Shown here in pieces: positions 24,001 to 36,000 of a DNA stretch of 64,000 bases. The translations under genes were made by a program, and so were the position numbers. Under the pieces are notes generated by a model, which searched no databases, was not told the DNA's origin, and worked only from the letters and a program-made list of their open reading frames with translations. Positions within the stretch are counted from its first letter, which is position 1; the number at the start of each line of letters is the position of its first letter. The DNA is taken from NCBI GenBank assembly GCA_903813345.2, contig CAIIXF020000003.1, forward strand, positions 28,413,248 to 28,477,247, read 5' to 3'. This DNA comes from Owenia fusiformis. Lineage: Eukaryota > Annelida > Polychaeta > Sabellida > Oweniidae.

Positions 24001-27000
24001 GTCATCAAAATTGCAGGAAAACCGCTAACCTTGTCAACTTGAAATGTTAACAGATGCAAGAGCAGACTAGTGCCAAGGTCTGATTAGGTTTTGGCCATGC
24101 TGGGTGAATTGCATGGTGGCCAGTTTGCTCTTCAAAGTGCGATATTTATCACTGTGTGTCTTGTTATGTTTACATGTCACAACTAGTTTCATTTATTTAC
24201 ATGTCACAAAGGTTTAAGTTGTCTTCATCCATTTTCTCCAAATGATGGGATGGGTTGACAAAAACATCAATTGATCCATTTTTTACCTATCCTGTAGGTA
24301 ATTTCCACAAGTTTTAATAATTAAGGTCAGAATTCCTAATTTTGTCCTCCTACTACGATTTATTGGTACTATTCCTTAAGGAAAATATTTCTGAAATTAT
24401 GAATGTACCTTATATATAGAAAGACGGTGCAATTCATATAACTAGGAATGAATACAGAAAAATGAAAGTGTTGATGGCACGGCTGAAGCCTATTCTTCAT
24501 GACTCATTGGATACTTTCAGGGTAAAAGTTATACATAAAGATAGAATAAAATGTTTTATTCAAGGTTTTCTATTTATTCTGTTTATTGTTAATGCTTAAT
24601 ATATTTGTTTGTTTTTTGTTTGTTTGTTATACATGTTCTATACAGTTCACATTTTTTATTGTATCACCAACAGGAACATTATATTTTAGATATATTATAG
24701 CCACCATTTTTTGTGACTGGCAGTTGATGCTAGGGACAAATTATAACCATATGCAATAACTTAAAGGTTGAAACATTTGTTCATCATAATTCCATGATAT
24801 TTTATATTTTGAATTGCTATATTTCATTTGTAGATTTTAAAAAGATATAAAATATTTATAATAGCTGTTGAATTAATGTATTTAACAGGCACTAGCAGTT
24901 GAGTAAAAGAAATTGTCTTTAGCACATATTTCATTGTTACAATATGTTATGAAACATAATAAATTGATGAAATAAAGCTTACTGTGCAAACTTTACATTA
25001 ATTTGATTTATGTCGTTTATTTCAGAAATCTGGGAAGGCCAATCTTCAACATCACCAAAAAGGGGGCAGTGCAATAGGAGTAGGGGGTTCTGGGATAGGG
25101 CCGTCATCAATGTCCATGTTACATAATTCTGGAGTTCGAAGACAAGCAGAGTCACCAGCTCCATCTCATCATAAAGAAAAACGAAAGTTTGAATCTCTAA
25201 AGTAAGTTTTGTTGATGCTCAATTTCAATACCATGTCATGTATTCTCAGCGCCATTTGACCTAGTGCCATTTTCATTCTGTTGGGGTATCCCATTGAACA
25301 CTTTCCATTTTAGCAGAACTCTAGAATGCTAAGATGTCTAGCCAGATCCAGCTCATCCGCTAAGTCAAGCCTCTCAAGAATTTTTAAAAACTTTTTCAAA
25401 AAATATTTTAAATCTTAATTTCAATGTATCAGAGAGCATTGGTTTCACTAGCAGCAGAATATGCGATATTTCACCAGTTCATTTTAACCATACTGTCTGT
25501 GTATAATAAGAAAATTTGCAACTCTTGAAATTCTGACTTCTAAAAATTGTGGTGATTCCTTTTTAAAAAAAATGGATGACATAAAAATATTGGGTTATAT
25601 GTACATTCTAATCACACTAGCTATTATGAACAGTTATTCACACGGGGTACCATCGAATAATTTTGGCAACGTACCGGAGAACGACATTTTACTAAGAAAT
25701 GGCAATACTTTAGCACAATATATATTTTTAACTAGAGTTCTATTTTGATTTTGACAAAAGGAAGTATTCCATGCAATAACTATTTCATTCATGAGTTTGT
25801 AGGAATTCTGTTGGAACCCAGTTCTGATCAAGTACGAAGTTATTGAAATCGGCGCGGACGTTCTTTACTCCGAAAGATGGTTTTTCGATTATAACTTTTT
25901 ACAACATTTAAGTATAGACTTTTGAAAAAAGTACAGAATAGTCCTTATACTATTGAATAATTCTGTTATTTCTGATTCACACGACTCTGATTTGTTTAAT
26001 TAAAAAAAAGTTTTAAAAATATTACTTAGGAACGTAACCGGAGCTGGGAACGTAACCGGAGCAGATCAGTTGAATTATTTAATCAAAAAAATTAAAATAT
26101 ATGATTTAAAGCACATATACTAATTTAAAAACATACGGGATTGTTCGAATGCGTATTTATTACATTTTATTTAAAGAAAAAAATTTATCCATTGTGAAAA
26201 ATTAAATTTGGTAATTACCATGCATAAGTGCACTTACCTTAGAAAGGCTATCAAACATAGAACAATCATTGTATGGAGAATGAAGTGATTAAATATAGTA
26301 AGCAAATAATTCCATTTGATTTCACCCATTGTATTTGTTCAGCGAACTATTAGAACCCACTCTGTTATACTAATTTCTAATTAATTTCTAATTTATACTA
26401 ATTGCCATGCATTGATTTTCCTGTAAGTGAATGGTAATAAATGCTCATTTTAACATTCATATGTGTTTGTAAATAATATATATGCTTTAAATCATATATT
26501 TTATTTTTTTAAATGATATAATTCAACTGATCTGCTCCGGTTACGTTCCCAGCTCCGGTTACGTTCCTAAGTAATATTTTTAAATCTTTTTTTTAATTAA
26601 ACAAATCAGAGTCGTGTGAATCAGAAATAATAGAATTATTCAATAGTATAAGGACTATTCTGTACTTTTTTCAAAAGTCTATACTTAAATGTTGTAAAAA
26701 GTTATAATCGAAAAACCATCTTTCGGAGTAAAGTCCGACTGCGCCGATTTCAATAACTTCGTACTTGATCAGAACTGGGTTCCAACAGAATTCCTACAAA
26801 CTCATGAATGAAATAGCCATTGCGTGGAATACTTACTTTTGTCAAAATCAAAGTAGAACTCTAGTTAAAAAATATATTGTGCTAAATTATTGCCATTTCT
26901 TAGTAAAATGTCGTTCTCCGGTACGTTGCCAAAATTATTCGATGGTACCCCGTGATTCAACACAATTTAAATATAAATATATTTTGATTATTGCAGAGAA

Positions 27001-30000
27001 GATGACGATATCAACGATGTAGCAACTATGGGAGGAGTCAATCTGTCTGAGGAGAGTCGCAACATTTTAGCAACAAATTCTGACCTAGTTGGGACCCATA
27101 TACGTTCTTGTAAAGATGAGCAGTTCCTAATAAGCCAGCCTCTTGTAAATAAAATCAATGCAATAGGTATGTATCATATGGTTTTATTTAAATTTTTCCA
27201 CAGAAATTGCAGTTGTTTTCATTCTATTATAGAGTGGTAGTATGAATTTTATAGTTTATAGTATTTAGATTGTAGAATATTTTTGGTTGGCCTTTTGGAA
27301 AATCATAATCTATTGTAGTTATATGACGTGTAACCATTGAAATTTTTTCAGCACGACGGCACGGCTTGGATGACATATCCCCAGATGTCGCTAATTTAGT
27401 GTCCCATGCAACCCAGGAGCGATTACGAAGCATCGTTGAAAAATTATCAACTGTAGCAGAACATAGATTAGAAATTTTTAAAGTAAGTCATTTACAATCC
27501 TATTGTTTTAGGTGTTGGTTAAAAATGCAAATTTTACACAAAAGTAGTTATCTTCTTCTGCAGAAGTAAAAAAATCCCAATTTGTGCTTCATGTCACAAC
27601 CATGAAATTGTGACATATCGTTATAAACACCATGAAGTGGTGACATATCGTTATAACACCATGAAGTGGTGACATATTTTTTATATTCACTGTTTTTAGT
27701 GAATTTTACACAAAAGAAGTTATGTACTTCTGCAGAAGTAAAAAATCCCAATTTGTGTTTCATGTCAGAACCATGAAGTTCTGACATATCGTTTTAACAC
27801 CATGAAGTGGTGACATATTGTTATAACACCATGAAGTGGTGGCATATTTTTTTATATTCACTGTTTCTAGTGAATTTTACACAAAAGAAGTTATGTACTT
27901 CTGCAGAAGTAAAAAATCCCAATTTGTGCTTCATGTCACAACCATGAAATTGTGACATATTGTTATAAACACCATGAAGTGGTGACATATTGTTATAACA
28001 CCATGAAGTGGTGACATATTTTTTATAATCACTGTTTTTAATGAATTTTTACACAAAAGAAGTTATATACTTCTGCAGAAGTAAAAAGCCCAATTTGTGT
28101 CTCATGTCACAATCATGATGTTGTGACATATTGTTATAACACCATGAAGTGGTGACATATTGTCATAACCATCAAGTGGTGACGTATTTTTATAATGACT
28201 GTTTTAAGGGATGAGCATTAACATTTGGCATCTTTTTAACAATTGTTACACTTTTGTAGTTGTAACCAGGTGATGTCATTTTGCCATGTTGACATCTTGT
28301 AACAGTATGAAAGGTTTCATATTTACCATTTATCCTCACAAACAGTGTCTGTCTTTATGTTATATTTATAGTATGTTTTATGAGAGAATGTTCCATTATC
28401 GATGCATAAACGGTCATAGCTCCAGGATACAGTCTTTCCAGCTGCTTTAAATTCATTAAAAAGTGGTGTAAGTTTCTCGATACAAAGATTTTTTCGGCAA
28501 TCTGAACATTGGTACTTTGGCTTCTCCTCACAATGTGGTACAAAAATGTGTATACTTGAGCCTTCAGGGGTCTTGCAGATAGTAACAAGATGTTTGTCAT
28601 CACGAGAAAACTGCATGTGGGTTACATGTCCTGGAACGGTAAAAATGCAGCATCTTGTGCCATCTTTTGGTGGCCAGAGTTTAAGAGCGCCATCTATTGA
28701 AGCTGAAGCCATCATGTGACTCTTATTGGCTATCGCAACACATGTTAGCTGGAAGTACAAAAAATAACATAAACACTAGTGATTGTCTATGCAATATCCT
28801 CCCTTTCCTCTCTCCTTACCCGACATCAATCATACTTTAGAAATCAATATAGATAAAAATATAGAATAATATGCTAATATGCTTGGTATGCATCAGTGAA
28901 AAGAGAAGATTATTATAATATGAAAAATTTCATAAAAATTAATCAATCACAAAAATCACATAATCTCAGTGATCAATGCAGTAAATAGATGGCTACTTGT
29001 ATAAAAAACCTCCTTAAAACTTAAAAACCTCCCTCATTTTCTCTCAAATCTCCATTTGATAAAGAATAATAAGTCTAAATTATCCAGCTTTTTATGGGAA
29101 CCAATCTATTATTTTTCAATTTGAATACTGTGGTCATTGGTTTCATATTTGATCCTTTACCTTGGCACTGTGATAGACGTATGATTTATCAGGATGCATG
29201 ATGTCGCCAGTACCCTGGTCTTTATTCGCAGGGTCTTCATTGGTGTAGGAAGCGTAGTTAACAGCCCCGTTGTCCTTGTAGGGCATATAGAACACCTTTG
29301 AATTCACCTGCACAAAAAATATGTATCCATTTACATTTTACATTGTGAAACACTCTCAATGGTATATCGGACATATACAAGGGGCGATCCATATATTCTG
29401 ATAAAAATGCTCTCTCTTTTTGTGATTTTATCACATATCCCTCTTATTTTTTCAGAAAATGTAGATTATGTAATTACACATACAATGCTAAATATTATAG
29501 CTATATCTTAAATTATCAATGAGATAAGGTTGCCATGGTAACCTGCATTAAGGGTAGGCAGGTCAATTAAATTATAACATATAAATATCATAATAACTTG
29601 ATATTTTAATTATTTTAAAGCATGCGGAAATCATGCATTTTTCTAAAAGAGTTTGGTATTGTTACTCTTTGTTTGCTGCTAAACAAATGTTTATATGTGC
29701 TCACTATAACATCACAACAAATCACAATAGCATTGTAGGACAGAATGGGCCAATTGACATTACATGTTATGAGACATACCAAAAATAAAATTGTCAGATG
29801 AGGTTAATGTGGCTGATGCAGAGTGTGACATTAACGGATACATTAGGGAATACAATTAGATTTTATTTTATTTTAAGAATAAGTTAGAGGACACTGTCAG
29901 AGACATTCATGGACTTATTAAGTGCATAGGCAAGGTGTTATATCTGCATAAAGAATCTATGGGTAGTTTTGTAAAGAGGAAGGCATGGTCACTATTGAAG

Positions 30001-33000
30001 ATCATCCACAATCTGGTTGCAAGAAGAGCTTGCGGACAGAGAATAATACTACGATAAATTGAGATGTTACTAATGAAAAGATAGCTATCCCACTGCATAA
30101 ATTATCAAATAAGGGCAACAGAGGTATGGAACAGATCAATGAATAGTTGGCAATGACTGGAAGATGCGTTTGGTCTGCTTAAAATAGGTACCGAGGAATG
30201 ATTAAATTAACATATTTATCTATTTTTGACGTTATAATTTAACCGACCTGCCTACCCTAAATACAGGTTACCATGGCAACCTTATTTCAAAATTAATTTA
30301 AGATATAGCTAAAATATTTTAGCATCGTATGTGTAATTACATAATCTACATGTTCTGGAAAAATGAAAGGGATATGTGAAAAAATCACAAAATGAGAGCA
30401 TTTTTATCAGAATATATGGATCGCCCCTTGTAGAACGCCTTTGAATTCACCTACGCAGAAAACATGTTTAATGTCATTCTGACCATGGACATTGTGATCC
30501 TGGTCATGTAAATGATATATGGAAATAGTTAAACTGACTGGAGCTCAAAACAGAACTCTGATATCTTGGTTCAAAAAATGTTTGAAATCCAGCATGGTTT
30601 TGTCACTTCCTGTTCAGTCTTCCTGTTAACTACCATGGCACCTAAAATTGAAAATGTAGATGTAAGATTTGTTAAAATGATATTTGAACATCTTTGAACA
30701 CTAACTTTGTACTAAGTATTGAAAGTTGGATTCACACTATTTCTCTATATAAAGTAATGGAATTATCCAAAAGATATCAAGCGTACCATTTTAAAATTAA
30801 ATATCAAAGGACGATTCTCGGTTTGGAGAACAGTCTCCTGGGCTAATAATTTTTTCATGAAAAATATAGAAATATTACCCAAATTAAACTATGAATATTC
30901 AAAAGAGGACATCTACAAGATGTAAAAATAACAAATTGGTCTGAAGCAGGGATAACGCTCAATTAGACCAATTCAATAAAATACAAGTCTCGATTTGGGG
31001 AAAGAAGTTCATCAGTGTACTGCGCTAATATTTTTTTTGAGAAAAATCTAGAAATATTACCCAAATTAAATAATGACTATTCAAAAGAAGACATTCAAAT
31101 CAATATTATGTAAAAAAATCAAATTTGTTCGAAGTAGGGATAATGCTCATTGAGATTGATGAACTTCGTTCTCCAAACCGAGAATCGTCCTTTGAAAGAT
31201 GAAAGATGAAAAGACCTAGATGAAGACACATGTAGAAAACTGAACTTTAGAACAAAGGCAAACTTTGGCCATATAAGTAGCCTGTTGTAAATATGAGGAC
31301 ATTTGCTCTGATTGGTCAATTTAGCATGTGCAAAGGATCCCAAAATTGGCTATACTTTGTCCACTTCGAGTAAGAAATAACTTACTATACAACTGTATGC
31401 AGCCACATAGCCCTCCTTGGTAGGCATGACAAGTAAGAAATAACTTACTATACAACTGTAGGCAGCCACATAGCCCTCCTTGGTAGACATGACAAGTACA
31501 TCCTCATCTCTGCTCTTTAACATACATGTTGGTGACCATGCCTTCTTCAGCTTTTTTTCAATCTTCTTTGGTTGTTTGAACGATGATACCCCTGTGTATC
31601 CCCGTTCAATGTTCCACATGATCACTTCATCATTTGCTGCAACCATCACTTCACTGAGCATAAATGGTGCACAAGCTGTTGTGAGAACTGGGATCTTCGT
31701 TCCTGCTAAATTGCAGGGTATCAGTTCAACTTTGCTTTTCGTTAATTGGATAGCATGTAGAATCCTGTCCCCACTATGCTGTGCTTTGCCCTTTGCTTGT
31801 TTTTGAATCCCTTTGATTTCATCTGGAGTTAAAGCTGTTGAGAGTACAATAAAGTTTTCATCATCAGTCACGATTGCTTTAATTTCACCTTTCGGTAGGC
31901 CTTTACCAATGTTGTAGAGGAGCTTAGAAGATTTTGCCTCAAAGTCGCATATATGTATTCCAACTGTACTGCCCTCTCTAGTTATAACATAGACCCTATA
32001 TTCTTTATCTTTCAACAGATATTTCCTACCATGTTCTGAACTGTTGAAGTATGTATGATTTATTTGAGGCGTCTGAATGCAACAGGAAATATTTCCAGGT
32101 AGTTCAAATTGCTTCTTCAGTGTCTTTGTATCCAAACAAATTCCTGATTGATTTTCGTCAAGTAGAATTAAAAATGTTTCTTTTTTGGCAAGTTGAAATT
32201 CTGTTACATTATGAGCTACATTTGTTTTCTCTTGAAGTGTTCCAGAGTTCAGGTTCCACTTTTGTATCTCCTGATTTGTGTTTGCAGTCATCAGTTGTCC
32301 ATTTTCCATGAGGATCATGGCACTGATATTTTGAACATTTCCTAGTGGTGTTTTGGGGCAATTTGACATGTCACCATCTCGGAGATATGGATATAAAGGA
32401 GATAGGAAGATGGTGGGACCAGTGGTACAATGAGCTCGACATTGCTCTAATAATGATGATATTCCACTACCATCACTTGGTGTTAATCTGGCAAGAAGTT
32501 GGATTGGCAAATTGTTTGGATTTTTTAGGTATTTCTCAGCCTTTTTAAGACAGTTATGCACCAATCGAATTTCAATATCCTCATCTCTTCCAGTGATGGT
32601 TTTATCTGATGCATCTTCAAAATCTTTCATTACATCACTCAATGTAAACGCTGAGATTTTCATCATTAGATACTTCAAATTAAAGAGAGCATATTTCTTC
32701 AGTTCTGATACATCGCCAGCCCTGATCAGGTGATATGTCAACGCCTGTAGCTTTCTCTTATTACTGACATTTAGTGGTTGGCTAGTAAGTTGCCGGTTGG
32801 CATCCTGGATAGTCAGTCCACGTTTTGAGAGTGTAATGGTTTTACGGAGGCCATTTTCATGTTTGTAAATCACACCAAGTTCTTTATGGAGCATTTGTGA
32901 AGCAGCGCCTGTTTGGATATACAGTTGTACATTATATACAGGGTGAACCAAAAAAGGTGACCCAAATAAATTCTAATAATCAGTCATCAAGCATGTTTTT

Positions 33001-36000
33001 TAGCTCACTGTGTATTTAATTAAGGTGAAAAAATATATTTGTACTTAATCCCTATTGTGTAAACTTTTATAGGGGATATTCTATTTGTAAATTAAAGACA
33101 GTATGTTTATGGAAAAGAATGATTCTTTTGATTGAATACTCTATTTATGAAATGGGGTTTGTATTCTAGTCACATGACGTGATAGACCATTCAGAGTGAG
33201 GAACAATACCTATGATTTAGGAATAGAAATAGTTGTAATGTATTACCTTGTGTGTATCTATCCATGGCAGCTTCTATGAATTGCCTGTGGTACCAAAAGA
33301 CTGTATTCTTTCCTGGAACATATAAGTGTTATTTACTAGGATGTTCAGGATATATGGTGTATTCTTAGGGATGTGACTATATCTTGTCAAACGGCTTATG
33401 AGACCTAGAGAAAGAATTGGAACTATTGCAATCATTCATGCAAATCAAATGAGTTATTAATGCCAAGCAATATAACAAGCATGTGTTTGCTATTAAGCTC
33501 AATAACTATAAATGTATATATAAAGTACTGCCATTAGACTCCAAATTCAATGTATTATAGTATACATAAGGAGAGCAGCCAGTTATTAAGATAGCTAAGG
33601 AGGACAGCTACAATATAAGAACTTATCAAATTTGGCCCACAGGAGGGAGAATATAAGAACTTACCAAATGATTGTCGTTCTGTTAAGTATTCACTGATGT
33701 CATGTTTGATTCTGGCCCATAGGAGGGATGGTATCCTCACGCTACCTTCGACTGGAGGGTTGTGGTACTGGTAGACTGAGTTCAACACCTGGAGAAGACA
33801 ATGTCATGTGAGATCCTTCGATAACCAGGGCAGTGAAAATATGAAAGGACATTTTAATCAGAGTTTAAGGGATGTTGTCGAATTATCAACAAAGTTAATT
33901 TCATAATGGTCTGATCCCCCTCCCCTCATCTAACAAAATTTTAAAATGTTGATTTGTCTTCCACTTGAACATGAAAAAAGATCATCACGTTTTATTTATG
34001 AAACCATCATTTACCCCCTCTCCCTATTCCATTGCTGTTGGTAATCTGACACCATCCATAACTAGGAACCAAACTTTCACTTGTTGATGTTAATGTAAGA
34101 ATTTACTGTGTAAGTTACCTCATCAGAACAGGACAAGGCATCCTCCAGTTCTATCTCAGATAACCCATTCCACCCCAATGTGATATAACCCAGCGCTCTG
34201 GATACTAGTACATGTCCAAACTTTGTTTCAATCTTAAGGAACAACCTTCAAATAGAATGCAATGATGATACTTCTATATGTACAGCATATAGTTCTTGAG
34301 TATTTACCTATATGTGTAAATGATTTTGGTCATTTGAACTTTGGTCATTATTTTAAATTGTGCTTGACATAAATGCCAGCCCATTACAACTGGTCGATCT
34401 ATAATCTATTCCTTTTTGTTCTTTAAGTTTAAAATCCTCATGATGTACCCTATTGTATTCCCTACCTATCTATTGCCTGCCTGATTGTTGATACCACCTG
34501 TATTGATGCCACACCCATGTAAGATGTCCACTTCAGTGACTCATCCAGTAATAGCTTCAGAAATAGAGGACTTGGTTGTTTACTGAACATTTCAAGCAGA
34601 AGCTTCTTTTGTTCAGGAGTCACAGTACGAGATTTCTTCTTGTAGTAGGTTGCCATGATTTCTTCACCCGTTGTCATGGGGATTGGTTCAAGATTAAGAA
34701 AACATTCAGTTTCTGTATCTTTCAATTGTTTCCTTAGGTTGTTGAGGATGCCATGTTCTTTAGGAAGTGTTGAGATTATAATGTTCACATTAGCTGCAAT
34801 GATAAAACATTAATGGCAATAATATTGAAATGATATTTTTAAGTAAAAAATCTATAAGGTAAAAATCGGGATTGACCTTAGAGGATTCAAGGTAATTTTC
34901 ATCTTTGGTAGATGGATTTAACATCGAAGCTAGTTTGAGGAATAGTATTGGGCCCATAAAAAGGCACATAATGGATGAGTTAGTCTGTGATTTGAATCAG
35001 CTTGGCTTTGATGTTTCACACCTAAGCCAATGAAGCTTGATAGAGCCAACTTCATTGTTGTTAAATTCGCAAGAGAAGAATTATTTTTAGTATAACTAAC
35101 CAGGGAGTTGTACAGGTAGCCACTTCATATCAAATGGTCCATCAACCATTGACAATTGATCGATAGAGTCCAGCATAATCACTATGCGATCTTTGGACAT
35201 CCTTGATGCATTTCGCAACAACCGTGGGAAGTAAGCCAGTAGATTTTTCATATTATCTGACCCTGTTGGCTCCATTATGATGTCATATGTATCAGCTAGT
35301 TGTTGACATACTCCCAATAATACATCAAAGAGATTGTTACTTTTGGCAGATGTTCCGAGAAACTTGATTATACGAACACATTGCTCCTTTTTGAACCACT
35401 TTTGAAGGTCTTTGCATATCTGTGCCATCACTGATGTTTTCCCGACACCTATAATACAAACACATGATTGAATTCATCAAAAAATTAAGAAATGACAATT
35501 TCACTATAATCTACATACTAAAAATGTCCATTAGCCAAGATACTATAATATATACTGATAGGAATCTAAAATGGGTGATTTTCTTTACCAGACTCGGCGT
35601 ATATCACCAATGGTACTCTGTTGGATGATTTATCCAAGAAATCTTTCACTTTGTCAAGGAAATCCTTTTGTCCACAAAACATCTCTGTCTTCTCATTGAC
35701 AAAGTTGAGATGGTGAACAATCTCATCATAGTCAGTGTTGTAATTTGTAGAGCGTTTCTGCTGCTCAATTTTCTCTCTGCAAAAAATAAAGGTTGCATCC
35801 CTATATTGTAGTCTGATTCATTAATGGACTGGTCCAAACTGATTGATGGAATAGTTGATTATCAAATGGAGGAATATTTAAGGAGTGTTAGGTTATTTAC
35901 CTGGCATTGCAGATCAATTTGGTCACATCAGTGTAGAATGAAGAGCAAAACTCATCAATGTATTTTGAATGTTCTGGGTGTTGGTCAGGGTTAACTCCAC

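Noticed and set aside
25634-27022. Paired ORFs starting [12 protein letters not shown] on opposite strands
   Set aside because: They are the two arms of one inverted repeat. Same sequence, no protein family.
27535-28205. CRISPR-like array of regularly spaced palindromic repeats
   Set aside because: Units are contiguous and identical throughout with no unique spacers, in an animal intron.
29907-30098. Short ORF inside the 1.05-kb TA-flanked element as transposase
   Set aside because: 63 codons with no HTH or catalytic motif, so the element is considered non-autonomous.
31480-31806. Plus-strand 108-codon ORF
   Set aside because: Shadow of exon 17 of the NWD-like gene.
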